A stretch of DNA of 64,000 bases from Proteles cristata cristata. Its lineage: Eukaryota > Chordata > Mammalia > Carnivora > Hyaenidae. The position numbers were made by a program, and so were the translations under genes. This document shows positions 47,450-59,331 of the stretch, one piece after another; position 1 is the stretch's first letter, and each line of letters begins with the position of its first letter. The stretch lies in the NCBI GenBank assembly GCA_017311185.1, contig JAESUZ010003529.1, forward strand, positions 1-64,000. The letters run 5' to 3'. The notes under the pieces are model-generated. The model worked only from the letters and a program-made list of their open reading frames with translations, was not told where the DNA came from and searched no databases.

Positions 47450-48105
47450 TGATAGAAATGAAATTACTGTCTTAACGAGATACCTGATACCTGCACTACC
47501 ACGTTCATTGTAGCATTGTTCACAATAGCCAAGACATCGGAGCAATCTAAGTGTCCATTTACAGATGAATAGATAAAGAAAATATGACATATGTATACAT
47601 ATATACAATGGGATATTAATCTTCCATAACCAAGAAGGAAACCTTACTTTCTCAAAAAGATGGATAGACCTCAAGGACATAATGCTAAGCAAAATAAGTC
47701 AGACATAGAAAGACAAATACTGTATGATCTCACCTATATGTGGAATCTTTAAGTAACAAACTCAAAGAGAAAGAAAGTAGAATAGTTGTTATCAGAGGCT
47801 GGGGTAGGGTGACATTGGTCAAAGTGTACAAACTTAAGATGAATAAGTTCTGGGATCAAAACCTACAACATAGTGACTATCATTAACAATACTGTATTAA
47901 AACTTGCTAAGAGTCTAGATCTTAAATATTTTCACCACACACATAAACAAAAGGTAATTATGTGAAGTAATGGACATGTTAACTAAGTCTATTGTGGTAA
48001 TCATTTCAATATATATATCCATGTATCAAATCATCACATTATATACCTTAAACTTATACAATGTTATATGTCAATTTTATCTCAGTAAAGCTGAGAGATA
48101 AAAAG
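47450..48105 (+). mobile_element. L1 3' end
   Basis: Forward late ORF2 and 3' UTR: ATTGTTCACAATAGCCAAGA, GATCTCACCTATATGTGGAA and ATGTCAATTTTATCTCAGTA, ending in an A-rich tail. Confidence 0.88.
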
Positions 48106-48379
48106 AATACTGGCATGTTCTTCTGATCTCTCTCTGGTGCAAACCTTGGAGAATAGACAGACCACTGATTTTTCCCTTTGCTCTTGTAGCCTCATGAGTG
48201 TAGCAAAGTTGGAGTGCAGCAACGCTCTTCCCTCCAATTATGGGATTGCAGAGTCTTCGTGAATTTTTTCACATCTGGGAATTCCTCAAAACTCACACCT
48301 GTCAGAAACTGCACCTATGACTTTACCCGAGGAAGAGGAAGCATTGGGGGAAATCACTCCCAGTAAACAGCAGGGACTA

Positions 48380-48790
48380 AAATTGTCCTGAGACCCAGCC
48401 TGGAATCCTCCTGAGTGGTTGACACAGCCCCAGCCCAGAGCTTCTTTGGAGTGACTAATGCTGCACCACTCAGAGCTACTTTACAGGGACTGACTCAGCC
48501 ACAGCCTAGGATTTACCCGGGGCGTGTGACACAGCCCTGGACAAAGCTTCTTTGAGAATGTCAGAACAAGGCAGAACCCGAGTTCAACAGCAATGAGGAC
48601 TGAGACACACCCAGCGTACCTTTGGGATGATTGGCACAGACACAACCCAGGGATTTTCTGAAATGACTTGCGCAGGTACAGCTATATTTAAGACTACCCT
48701 GGAGTCACTTGTTCGAACATAGTGTAGTCTAAGCCAAGAGCAGCTGATGCAGCCCGGAAGTTCTCTGGAATGGGATACAAATTTCACTTA
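48380..48790 (+). repeat. Degenerate tandem repeat, perhaps L1 5' UTR
   Basis: Imperfect units of about 55-70 bp carry a GACWCAGCCC-AGCC core (48420, 48490, 48528, 48600, 48640 regions). It resembles the repeated 5' UTR of old L1s, but the family is uncertain. Confidence 0.4.
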
Positions 48791-48999
48791 CAGGAGGTAA
48801 GTAAAGAACAAAGTGGACAAAGCACAGACTTGAACTCTCTTGTAAAGAGGATGATGGCTTATTACCAAGATATTGTGTCTTCTTTGACTCATTTCTAGGA
48901 AACAAGAAAGGAGATCAGAGGCCTCAAGAACATAACATGAATTTTTTGACAAATTAGGTAATCTGGGAAATGATGGAAAACAATGATTATATATTAGGC

Positions 49000-49215
49000 T
49001 TTAGAACGTTCAAAGTGCCTGTGTATGTATTATTTAATTTCACACCCACCACCACCTTTCAGGTAGGTAGGGCATCTGTAATATAGTCATTTTACAGTTG
49101 AGAAAACCATAACTCATAAAATGTCATGTCAGAGCTCTGTGACTCACAGATTAAAAAATGATAACCAGAACTTTAATTCTGGATTTATGACTCTAAAGCC
49201 CTTGCCATTGTAATT
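49000..49215 (-). mobile_element. MIR
   Basis: Reverse MIR with CATTTTACAGTTGAGAAAAC and a GTCAGAGCTCTGTGACTCAC stretch. Confidence 0.65.
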
Positions 49216-50034
49216 ATGTGGCCTCAAACTATATTTAGGTGGGATTTTCCAAATTTTTTTCTTGTTGAAACAATGCATGGAATCTTCAAGATTTTACCAC
49301 ATACAGGAGACACTCTGAATACAGGTGTAGCTGGCCAGGCCACCTCAGCTAGGTTTCTGCATAATCTCCCTTTCCCTGCAGTTCTCACCACTTCTGATGG
49401 CTGCAAACTCAACTACATTTATCCAAGGCTCTGTGCTTGCAAGACCAGAAGTAAAACAGTAGCTGAATTATACCTCATCAATAACATCCTGACAGCCTCA
49501 ACTGCATTAATGCAGTTACAGGAAGATCAGTTCTTTAGAATATCATCCCAGCAAACTCCCTTCCACCGTCTCTTCCCTGCTCAGTTGGGGAAAACAGAGA
49601 GCGCTTTAAAAAAAAAATGAAGAGGAAGGTGAGAGAGATGGAAGAGAAAGAGAGGAAAGGCTACGTCAAAAGAAGGCAATGTAAAAGAATGGTTAGAGAA
49701 GGATAAAGCAAATGAAGGACAATATGGAATTACAACTGTGGGAGGGAGGGAGTACAAGGTTTTGAATTGTGTTGTCATATTGTTTTGTGCAGCCCTAGGG
49801 CCCTAATAAGCAGCAAGAGGGGGCTCTTTCAGGGGAGGAGAAAAGTGAAAGCCAAGCAAGTGGGGCTCTGAGCCTCTGCCTCTGCCCTTACTCATCTTCA
49901 TTGGACTTAAGTGTTGGCATTCTCTGTGGGATATGGCTGAAAGAAAAGGGAGGGTCATCTCTGCTTTAAAAGTCAGAAAAACTATGGTTATGAATATGCA
50001 TTTCCCTCAGCTTCCTTAACTGACGTTTTCTTTC
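49216..50034. other. No gene recognised
   Basis: A 134-codon open frame at 49216-49620 has no domain, transmembrane pattern or similarity I recognise and starts within MIR-derived flank. I treat it as chance. Confidence 0.5.
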
Positions 50035-50252
50035 TTTTTTTTTTAATTTTTTAACGTTTATTTATTTTTGAGAGACAGAGATAGAGCACAAGCGGGGGAG
50101 GGGCAGAGAGAGAGAGGGAGACACAGAATCCAAAGTGGCCTCCAGGCTCTGAGCTGTCAGCACAGAACCTGACTAAGACTGAAACTCACGAACTGTGAGA
50201 TCATGACCTGTGGAAGTCAGATGCTCAACTGACTGAGCCACCCAGATGCCCC
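50035..50252 (-). mobile_element. CAN SINE
   Basis: Flanked by TTAACTGACGTTTTCTTT and TTAACTGAGATTTTCTTT. Confidence 0.92.
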
Positions 50253-51054
50253 CATTAACTGAGATTTTCTTTGATAACTGAACTTTTGGCCTGAGAATAT
50301 TTTCTGTCCTAGCCTTTTGTTACATGTTGGCCAATGTCTAAGTAGCATCATCTGGTTATTTCATTAGGAAATTCTCAAACTATGTTATGTTGCTGTTTTC
50401 TCCAGTTTCAACTATCATGGGTCTGTCTCAGCTACACTTTATTGGATTATTTTCTATCTACCTAACTGCTTTACAAAATATTTGGTTTAGACTCTTTCTG
50501 AAACCATAAAGACTATAATGATATCCGTAATGATGATGATGGTGGTGAGCGTGCAAATTTGTGTAGTGTTTTATAATTGTACATTTTATTTCCACCTCTC
50601 TTACCAAACAATAATTTAAAACATTGTTTAACACTTAATTTTACAAACACTTAAAAAATAATAGTGATTACATTGCTCCATCATGGATTCACAAAGAATT
50701 TCACGACTAAAAACTTAATTAATTTTTAAACATAAATGTCAGCACGTTAAACCAATTAACTAATGTCATTAGGATAAATGTTACTTAGTGATTCAACAAA
50801 CGTTTATCGTTACTTTGTAATTATCAGGCATTGTAATGTGGATACAATGACATATATCATTTAGTTTGTGTCAAGGAGTACACAATTTGCAGGAGAGGAC
50901 AAATATGAAATTAATTATAATACAAAACCATTGATACACTAAGAGTATTTTAAAATGCTATAGGGAACACAAAGGAGAAAGTAACTTACCCATTTTGGGA
51001 AGGAGATAGAAAAAGCCTGACAAGGAAGTTGACATTAGATCTTAGATTAAAGAA

Positions 51055-51420
51055 TGAGTGTTTGATATGGTTTATCTGAATTTCACTAAAGCATTTGACA
51101 AACTCTTTCGTGAGGTGTTTGTTACTACATTAAAGAGATATATTCCAGGTAACAGTACATATAACTGTTTATTTATACCCATCTCATATCTGAAATTATT
51201 TACAGTCACTGATAGAAAAAAAAACCACAACAGATAGTTTTGCTAAGTAGCCCAAAAAGTAGAGGTTAAAAAATTGGTGCCAACTCATTTTGGGATATGG
51301 CTTAAGTGATATGCCCCAGAGTCATGGCTCTTTCCGAGGAGACATTTTGATTAAACATTTGAGGGAAATGGACATCTTTGGCAGTGAGTGATGCAAGGCT
51401 GTTATAATAAAGCTTTTAAA
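51055..51420 (+). mobile_element. Ancient CR1/L3-like LINE fragment
   Basis: Bases around 51065-51115 translate to DMVYLNFTKAFDKLFRE, close to the reverse-transcriptase motif of CR1/L3 LINEs (VYLDFSKAFD). A weak GATATGCCCCAGAGTCATGG at 51310 fits the next conserved RT motif. It is heavily decayed. Confidence 0.6.
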
Positions 51421-52840
51421 ATATCTTCTCAGAACATAGCGATACATTTAAAATAAACATATACCGGAAAACAAAACCAAATGTACAACCTATAAAACAC
51501 ACACACACACACACACACATTCAGAGGTCTTAACTGTAAGCTCAACTAGAGACCCAATAGTGTCATCAAACTGCCATAAAAATTAAATCTTAGACTACAT
51601 TAATGACCAAGCACTTGGAGTTAAGCACACTGCTCGGTGCAAAAGATACAACGATGAATAGATTTTCCTCCTGGCATTAACTATTAGCTAGTAGGAAAAT
51701 ATGTACACATAAACAATGGTATAGTGCTCTGACAGAGTTTTGTAAAAAGTGTTACAAGAGACTTAAAGAATAACCCCTTGATTAGGCCAAGGGAGCGCAG
51801 GGAAACTTCACAAAACGATGTTTCAGCAGAGACTTGCAAGATCAGAAGAAAGTATACATAATTGCAAGAAGAGGTTTCCAAAAGTAGAAAGCCAGGTGCA
51901 TAGGTACAAGGAGGGGTGAAAGAACAGAGAGCATTTTTGTGTAAACAGAGCATCAGCTGTGTAGGGGATTTGAATCTGGAAAACTAAGCAGATACCAGAG
52001 AAAAAAACCTTCTTAAAGGTTTTGTACTTTTCCCAGGGACAATAGACAGTGAGCAGGTGAATAACTTAATTGGAGTTGCTGTCAGAGCACACACAAGTCA
52101 AGGATGGTTTGTAGAGAATGAACTAGAATCGGGTTCCTGCAATATTCCAGGCCAGAGAAGATAAGAGTAGGGATGTAGAAAGTGACACTGAACTGGTGTT
52201 TAGGAAAAATAATAAAGTGTGGGGTTGAATTAAAGGATTTTTGTCCCAACTCCTGGGTCATGCAGCCTGGGTGGTGTCATTTCCTGAAATGAGGTAGATA
52301 AAAGGAGGAGGCTTGGGGTAGAGGAAGATGATGGATGTAATTTATACATCCATTTATAACCCTTATCACTCTTTAAATCTGCGTAAATTGTTTGAGGCTG
52401 TATCATTGACGTATGTGTCTTTGTATCTAAATTCCTTCTGAATGGAGCTCACTGAACCCATACTCTGCCTAAATAGATATTTCCATGAATAATTTTTATA
52501 TTTTGTTCATTCTTCATTTATTTATTAACACTTTAATGGGCATCTACCTTGCCTGGAATTGAGATAAAAAGTTAAATTTTCTACACGATTCCTACTTTCA
52601 AGTAGTACACCATCTAAAGTATAAGATGGAGACATAAATTAATAATTATTCTAATATTAGGACCATGAGAGTGGTATTCCAGCTCTCCAGTGTTGCTAAT
52701 ACCTTGAAACTTTCTAATCTTCTCTAGAAATTGTTTTGCTTTCTGCTCTGTTACTACCACCTTATGCCAAAAACTCCAGCTTGCCCTCACCTATGAGCTC
52801 AGACTCATTTCCATTTTCAGAGTGGGTAAGTCCCCTGATG
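51421..52840. other. No gene; (CA)n at 51497-51519
   Basis: Unique intergenic sequence apart from the short CA microsatellite. Confidence 0.5.
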
Positions 52841-53075
52841 GGTAAAGCCATGACTCAGAGTCAAACTGCCCAAAAGGCATACTCCGATGCCACCATTTGC
52901 TGGCTGTGTAACCCTGGAAAAATTATTCAACTTCTCTGTGCCTCCTCAGCTGTAAAGTGGGACTACTAACAATCCTTTTATCTTCAGCTGTTGCGAGACT
53001 TAACATAATGCATGCAAACCACTTGGAATAGTGTCTGGCATTTATCTGGTGCTCATTAAGTGTTAACTCTTACTT
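52841..53075 (+). mobile_element. MIR
   Basis: Contains TTTGCTGGCTGTGTAACCCT, CTTCTCTGTGCCTCCTCAGC and TGTCTGGCATTTATCTGGTG in MIR order. Confidence 0.75.
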
Positions 53076-53115
53076 GGAAATTGACAAAGTATCAAAGTTT
53101 TCGTAGAAAACTTAC

Positions 53116-53345
53116 AGGCACCTGGATGGCTCAGTTGGTTAAGTGCCTGCCTCGTGGTTTTGGCTCAGGTCATGATCTCACTAACTGTAAGATTGAGACC
53201 TGGATGGGGCTCCACACTGACAGCACCCACATCAGGCTCTGCGCTGACAGCACACAACCTGATTAGGATTCTCTCTCCCTCTGTCTGCCTCTCCTTCACT
53301 ACTGCTTTCTCTCTGTCTCTCTTTCCAAACAAATAAATTTAAAAT
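53116..53345 (+). mobile_element. CAN SINE, with internal repeat
   Basis: The segment around GACAGCACCCACATCAGGCT repeats the preceding CACACTGACAGCAC part, making the element slightly longer than usual. Confidence 0.87.
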
Positions 53346-53399
53346 AATAGGAATAGGAATCAGCAGAAAATTTTAAATGGCATTTTCTCACTGTTATTT

Positions 53400-53605
53400 T
53401 TTCTGAATGTTTATTTTTGAGAGACAGCAAATAGGAGGAAGGGCAGAGAGAGTGGGAGACAGAATCCCAAGTAGGATCCAGGCTGAGAGCATAGAGCCTG
53501 ATGTGAGCCTCGAACTCATGAACCATGAAATCATGACGTGAGCTGAATGACCTGAGCTGAAAACAAGAGTGGGACGCTTCAGTGATTGAGCCACACAGAT
53601 GCCCC
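53400..53605 (-). mobile_element. CAN SINE, old
   Basis: Faces the previous SINE, 55 bp away. Flanks TCTCACTGTTA and TCTTGCTGTTT suggest the target site. Confidence 0.85.
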
Positions 53606-53609
53606 TCTT

Positions 53610-53965
53610 GCTGTTTTGGCTGTTCACCTCCCTCCTTCCTTCACCACCCTGACCACATCTTGTACCTACTCAGTACTTTACTCAAACATTATCTGCTCAG
53701 GGAAGCCTTCTCTGACCCTCCCCATACCTCAAATGCTGATATCCTACTCCACTGTTTTATTCTTCTCCATTATTCTTACAATGGCCTAACATACTATACA
53801 TCCTATTTATATAATTTGTTTACAGTCAGTCTTTTATACTGGAAAATGAGTTATATGAGGGCAGAGATTTTTTTTGTTTGTTTTATTTACTGATGTATTA
53901 TCTTCAGTGTCTAGAACGGCGTCTGGCATAGAGAAGATAACCAATATTTATTGAATAGATTATTC
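53610..53965 (+). mobile_element. L2 3' end
   Basis: Ends GTCTAGAACGGCGTCTGGCA and CCAATATTTATTGAATAGAT, the L2 3' signature. Confidence 0.65.
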
Positions 53966-55059
53966 TTTTCTCCTAGAGACTGAAAAGTAGGGACTACAGT
54001 GAGTTTAGGCAGTAGATAAATAGATAAGAAGTAGACTTTGGAAGACAGATCTAGCATTATCTCATAATAACGACAATGGTTAGCATGTTACTGTACCAGT
54101 CACATGCAAGTGCTTTAGATTTATTCCTTCATTTAAGATTATATCCATCATAATTTCAGGTCTCAATTTTGAAGTTTGGTTCTTGATGCCCTGATGAAAT
54201 GTTCTACTTCTTTCCCATAGGATTTGATATTATTCATCTGCAGATTTGAGTTGGTCTTTATTTATTAACATGTAAAACTTGAGGTCATATTTCTTGAAAA
54301 TCAAGATACAAGTCAACCAACAGAAACTGATGAAAAGGTTTATATGCAGTACATTGAGATTCTTTCTATGGTCTGACCCTGTCTTGACCTGTGTTCCCTT
54401 TTCTGATCACATATTGCTATATGGAGAATATTTAGCTCAGGGATCAAAATAAACCACAGTCTCTATATTCCATGTCTCCTTGTACAAATTGCAATATTCT
54501 GAGTTTAGAAATGAATGTATTTGTATTGAATATAGAATATATGGGTATTCCTCCAAAATACTGAAATCATCCTGAGGGTCAGCTGCTTGAGATTAGAACA
54601 TATTCAGTTCTCCTCCTCAGGATCATAGGTAACTTTCTTTGATTTTCTCTTTCCTACCCTTTCATTCTGCAGAAAACATACTCTGGCTCACCTCATCACC
54701 TTTCATTGTGCGTTAAGACCCTTCTCCTCAGAAATGCTTGGCCTGGCTGCTTTTTTAGTACCACTGAATGTTGAAGAAAGATAAGGTAGGAACCCCAACA
54801 TGAAGCTGTGATTTTTATCTCTATACAGCAAAGTCAGGAGATATATAGATGTATACAGTGTGCCTCAGTTCAGTCTGAAAAAAAGGCTAGTATTCTTCCA
54901 AACAATTATGAATCCCATAGACAGGAGATTTTTTGGAAAGTACACCTTTTGATTTGCAACAACTGTTAACAAGAAGGGTAGAGAATGAGGCCATAGGAGA
55001 TTTTCTAAGGGTATAATAGAGGTCTGAATACCATATGGAGACTTCTACCTTCTTGGAGC
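53966..55059. other. 5' flank of OR10A4
   Basis: Non-repetitive. Apart from the candidate acceptor at 54672 I see no clear promoter. Confidence 0.5.
54640..54672 (+). other. Candidate 5' UTR splice acceptor of OR10A4
   Basis: A long, nearly pure pyrimidine tract ends in CTGCAG at 54667-54672. It is the best acceptor-like sequence in the 500 bp before OR10A4, in the place where OR coding exons usually begin. Confidence 0.4.
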
Positions 55060-55089
55060 ATGAATGTCAGTGAAATCCTGGGCAGAAGA

Positions 55090-56037
55090 ATGATGTGGGG
55101 AAACTGGACAATTGTCAGTGAGTTTATCCTTGTGGGCTTTTCAACCTTATCCTCTGAGCTACAAGCTCTACTATTTCTCCTTTTTTTGACTGTTTACCTG
55201 GTTACCCTAATGGGCAATGTTCTCATCATCCTGGTCACTACAGCTGACTCGGCTCTACAAAATCCTATGTACTTCTTCCTCAGGAACTTGTCCTTCCTGG
55301 AGATAGGCTTCAACTTGGTCATTGTGCCCAAGATGCTGGGGACTCTGATCACTCAAGACATAACCATCTCCTTCCTTGGCTGTGCCTCTCAGATGTATTT
55401 CTTCTTCTTCTTTGGGGCTGCTGAGTGCTGCCTCCTGGCCACCATGGCATATGACCGCTATGTGGCCATCTGTGATCCTTTGCGCTACCCAATCATTATG
55501 AGCCGCAGGGCCTGTGCCCAGCTAGCAGCTGCCTCTTGGTTCTCAGGGTTTCCAGTGGCCACCGTGCAAACCACATGGATTTTCAGCTTCCCTTTTTGTG
55601 GCCCCAACAGAGTGAACCACTTCTTTTGTGACAGCCCCCCTGTCATTGCACTGGTCTGTGCTGATATCTCTCTGTTTGAACTGGAGGCTCTGACAGCCAC
55701 TGTCTTATTCATCCTCTTTCCTTTCTTGCTGATCCTGGGATCCTACGTCCGCATCCTTTCCACTATCTTCAGGATGCCCTCAGCTGAAGGGAAACGCAAG
55801 GCATTCTCCACCTGTTCCTCCCACCTCCTGGTTGTGTCCCTCTTCTACAGCACTGCCATCCTCACATACTTCCGACCCCGGTCCAGCACCTCTCCTGAGA
55901 GCAAGAAGCTGCTTTCGCTCTCCTACACAGTGGTGACTCCCATGTTGAACCCCATCATCTATAGCTTAAGGAACAATGAAGTGAAGTCTGCACTGAGGCG
56001 AGTCATACGTAGGACCCTGGGCCCTCAGAAACTCTGA
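55090..56037 (+). CDS. OR10A4: Olfactory receptor OR10A4
   Basis: Intact single-exon odorant receptor. I place the start at 55090, giving 315 residues beginning MMWGNWTIVSEF, which matches the N-terminus and length I know for OR10A4. An in-frame ATG at 55060, also in good Kozak context (A at -3), would add ten residues. Landmarks, numbered from 55090, are NWT glycosylation site at 5-7, GN at 42-43, PMYFFLRNLS at 59-68, Cys98 and Cys180, MAYDRYVAIC at 119-128, KAFSTCSSHL at 237-246 and PMLNPIIYS at 284-292. It is clearly related to the two OR10A genes upstream but separated from them by 12 kb of non-duplicated DNA and much more diverged. A strong pyrimidine tract ending in AG at 54671-54672, about 420 bp upstream, is a candidate acceptor for a 5' UTR intron. 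Confidence 0.97.
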   Translation: MMWGNWTIVSEFILVGFSTLSSELQALLFLLFLTVYLVTLMGNVLIILVTTADSALQNPMYFFLRNLSFLEIGFNLVIVPKMLGTLITQDITISFLGCASQMYFFFFFGAAECCLLATMAYDRYVAICDPLRYPIIMSRRACAQLAAASWFSGFPVATVQTTWIFSFPFCGPNRVNHFFCDSPPVIALVCADISLFELEALTATVLFILFPFLLILGSYVRILSTIFRMPSAEGKRKAFSTCSSHLLVVSLFYSTAILTYFRPRSSTSPESKKLLSLSYTVVTPMLNPIIYSLRNNEVKSALRRVIRRTLGPQKL

Positions 56038-58338
56038 TTGACTGGAGATGGAAACTGAAGGGGTGGAAGGCAAGGACAAAGGAGAAAAAAAAATTCTTCA
56101 AATGGGTTTGGTCTCTCCTCAGTCTAGGAGTCATGCTCTACCCACTAGAATTTTGGACTTTAATAGGATCCGTTTCTGAATGAAAGATCATGAGTGAGGA
56201 AAGAGAACTTCTGTAGGCCCAGGATTCTGTGGGACTGTGGTATCAGTGCATCTGAGGATGCCACTATCTTACAGAGATTAGGAGCCTATCTGGAGGTTGA
56301 TAACATCACTACAATTTGCCATTCTTCACTTGTTTTAACTTTTGTTGAACTTCTTCACCCATGTCTTTTTACAATCTTCAGCTTTGCATTTTTCTATTTG
56401 TCCAAAAGCTCTACCGCCACTTTCAAGGATCTTTTTTGTTTACAAGGTACATATATGATAATGGTGATAATAAATAAGAGTTTTGTTTCATTCTTTCACT
56501 CACTTTTTTTCAGCAAACTTTGAGTTCGAACTCAAAATTTTCAATGCATTCAGCATGTGTCAGACTCTGTTTAGGCTCTGAACACAGATTCCTGAATAAA
56601 ATAGACAAATTTCTTACATTGTGGAATTTATTTTCTAGTGGTAAAGAGAAATAATAAAGCGATACTTAAAAACCTCTACTGGATTATAAAGTACCCATGT
56701 CTAGAGGGATAGCATATTAGGACTTCTTCCTCCACTACAATAATTGGTTTGTGTCTTTTCTGGAGAAAAACTACTCAACATGGACACTGCCTCAATCTCA
56801 AATTATTCACCTTGGATATGAGAGTTGCTTGACAGAAGCTGTGTCAAGGAATCCAAAGTTCAGTGGAAAAAATTCTAGGAAACTTCTGTGAATAACCCAA
56901 AGATTCCTTGTTTACTAAACATTTTATGTAATCTTGTTTTGATCAGGTGAAATCAGCTGTCCTTTTTAAGCCTGCATATCACTCAACCAGTGTAGCAGCC
57001 TGTCTTTATGGTTTTATCCAGTGAACATAGCCCAACTCTGGATTCCTGTAAAATAGCAGACTTGGGATGTGTGCACCACAGCTTTGTGTTAATTAGTGAA
57101 ATTAACAGAGTGAAATAGCATTCACTGCATAGGCATGTCCTCTCCACAAACTCTATAACTCTATCTCTGTGTGCTATGGAGGGAACAGGGCTATTTCAAT
57201 CCCCCACACAGGTATCAAGGACTCTCATGTAGCAAGGAATCTAGAAGGGCAGCACGTTCTAAATTGTCCCTACAGGAATTTGTAAAAGAAAAGATAGATC
57301 ATGGGGTTCTGTTTGGATAGCAGCAATCACACAGCTAAGTGGATTGACACCCCTATACATTTATAATCCGCAGTTGTAACCAAACTTTAATCACTCCTTT
57401 ACATTTATTTTACTTGTCCTTGGATGGCAGGCAGAATAAGGATTCCCCAAAGATGTCCATGTCCTAATCCCAGGTCATATAAATATGTTACCTTACAAAG
57501 GAAAAATGGCTTTGTAGACAGAATTAAAATAAGTGTCTTCAGATGGGGAATTATCCTGGATTTTATTTTAATACAGTAACAGGAAGTCAGAAGATAGGTA
57601 GAGAATGAACTTGAAATACTTATTCCTGTGGCTTTCTCACTTCCATAAATCTAAGTCCACAGCTCCTGTCTGTTGGCTTTCAGATGGCTACCCTTTCCAA
57701 GCTCTCATTGTCCTTTTGGCCCAGGGTTGGTAGCTGCTTCTTTCTTACTCTTGCTAGCCCTGGGATGTCACTATCTCTTGTTAGCTTCCAAAATCCTGTA
57801 TTTACCTTTATAAGATAGATAAAATATTCATGTCCCTTATTAGGGGTGTGAGCAGAGTGTAAGAAGGACAGCAGAACTCATATATTCTGCTTCATTGTAC
57901 CATACTCTTCACTACCCACTTCAAACACACATACAAACTCATGTGCAGGCACACATACATGTACACCTAGCTCATAGTGATTAAGTAATGTTTGTTAATT
58001 TGCTGATTATTTGATAATGCAAAGGGATTCAAAAGATAAGAGTTGACATAGGATCTGGGATAGATTGATAGTAATATATAAAACATGATTTTAAAAAGAC
58101 AGATTTTATAGGTTCCAGAGTTAATAAAATATGAATGTTTTTTAGATGCCAAAAAAACAAGAAGGGAGCAGACCCTCATTGTGTTGGTCCATGAAATATT
58201 GTCCTTCTTCTTCTACAAAGGAAGTGCTAGATGAAGGATGGAGGGTGGGTCCACAACAAGGCCCAAGGACCTTACAATATTCCAATCTTGCTAAGGGAGC
58301 TACTCAGCAAGTCTTATAAGTAAGGAGCCAAGAGGGTC
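56038..58338. other. Spacer between OR10A4 and OR2D2
   Basis: Convergent 3' flanks of the two receptors. AATAAA hexamers at 56469 and 56595 might serve OR10A4. An old interspersed repeat lies at about 57430-57580 (AAAGATGTCCATGTCCTAAT then ATATGTTACCTTAC); its family is not assigned. Confidence 0.45.
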
Positions 58339-59292
58339 TCACTGGCAGTGGAAGATTTCAAGCCTGCATGAGAAATTCCTTGTGGCTACTTTCCTCAGAG
58401 CTCCCTTCACATCCTTGTTTCTCAGGCTATAGATGAGGGGATTAAGCATGGGTGTTACCATTGCATAGAACACAGACACCAGTTTTTCCTGTTCTTTGCA
58501 AGACTTTGGAGTCATGTAAGTGACAATCGCTGACCCATAAAAAAGGATGACCACCATGAGATGGGAGCCACAGGTAGAGAATGCTTTAAGCCTCCCCACA
58601 GCTGACTTCATCCTGACCACAGTTACAATGATGTGACTATAGGATACTAGAATTAGGGAAACAGGTATGAGGAGAATCACAACACCCATGAGGAAAATGA
58701 CCATCTCAGAAGTGCGAGTGTCTGTGGATGCCAGGATCAACAGCGCAGGGGCCTCACAAAAGAAATGAGCAATACTATTGCTGCCTCGGTAGGGTAGACT
58801 TAGTGTAAAAGTAGTATCCACCACAGACACCAGAATGCCGCTGGTCCATGATCCTGCAGCCAGCTGGACACACACCCTCCAATTCATGATGCTAGGGTAA
58901 TGCAAAGGGTTGCAGATGGCCACATGCCGATCACAGGTCATCACTGCCAGAAAGGCACACTGGGTACACCCAAAAATGAGGAAGAGTAGAAGCTGAGCTG
59001 CACAACGTGTGAATGAAATGACCTTCTTCTGGGAATGCAGGTGGACTAGGGCCTGGGGAACGATGTTGGTAGAAAAACAGAGGTCAGCCAGAGATAAGTT
59101 GCAGAGGAAAAAATACATGGGTGTGTGAAGCCGGGAGTCAATCTGAACAAGGCACATGAGAAGTAGATTTGCGAGCACAGTGACAAGGTAGACACCCAGG
59201 AATAAAATGAATAGCAACCTCTGGGTGTGTGGGTCATCAGAGAGCCCCAGAAGGAGGAACTCTGTCACCTGTGTTTGATTTGCTTCTCTCAT
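58339..59292 (-). CDS. OR2D2: Olfactory receptor OR2D2
   Basis: Single-exon class II odorant receptor of 317 residues on the minus strand, convergent with OR10A4. It starts [12 protein letters not shown] with an N-glycosylation site at Asn5. OR landmarks are [13 protein letters not shown] at 55-67, Cys97 and Cys179, [10 protein letters not shown] at 236-245 and [12 protein letters not shown] at 281-292. Departures from the OR consensus: Ala41-Asn42 replaces GN in TM1, and the TM3 motif reads [10 protein letters not shown] (118-127), so the usual DRY is DRH with Cys120 in place of Tyr. Arg169 stands where many ORs have an ECL2 cysteine, which I believe is normal for OR2D. The tail after RNF runs about nine residues beyond the human protein as I remember it. 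No frameshift or stop is seen, so it is annotated as functional with some doubt. A recent SINE sits 40 bp upstream of the start codon. Confidence 0.94.
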   Translation of the reverse strand: MREANQTQVTEFLLLGLSDDPHTQRLLFILFLGVYLVTVLANLLLMCLVQIDSRLHTPMYFFLCNLSLADLCFSTNIVPQALVHLHSQKKVISFTRCAAQLLLFLIFGCTQCAFLAVMTCDRHVAICNPLHYPSIMNWRVCVQLAAGSWTSGILVSVVDTTFTLSLPYRGSNSIAHFFCEAPALLILASTDTRTSEMVIFLMGVVILLIPVSLILVSYSHIIVTVVRMKSAVGRLKAFSTCGSHLMVVILFYGSAIVTYMTPKSCKEQEKLVSVFYAMVTPMLNPLIYSLRNKDVKGALRKVATRNFSCRLEIFHCQ

Positions 59293-59331
59293 AGTTTGTT
59301 TTTTTTTTCCAGTAAGAAGTCACTATGTGCT

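Noticed and set aside
49216..49620. 134-codon open frame
   Set aside because: No recognisable family, no conserved partner in the window, and such lengths occur by chance in 64 kb.
43061..55059. Search for OR pseudogenes between the second OR10A gene and OR10A4
   Set aside because: No trace of the MAYDRYVAIC, PMYFFL or PMLNP coding motifs was found by eye in either orientation; a highly decayed fragment could still be missed.
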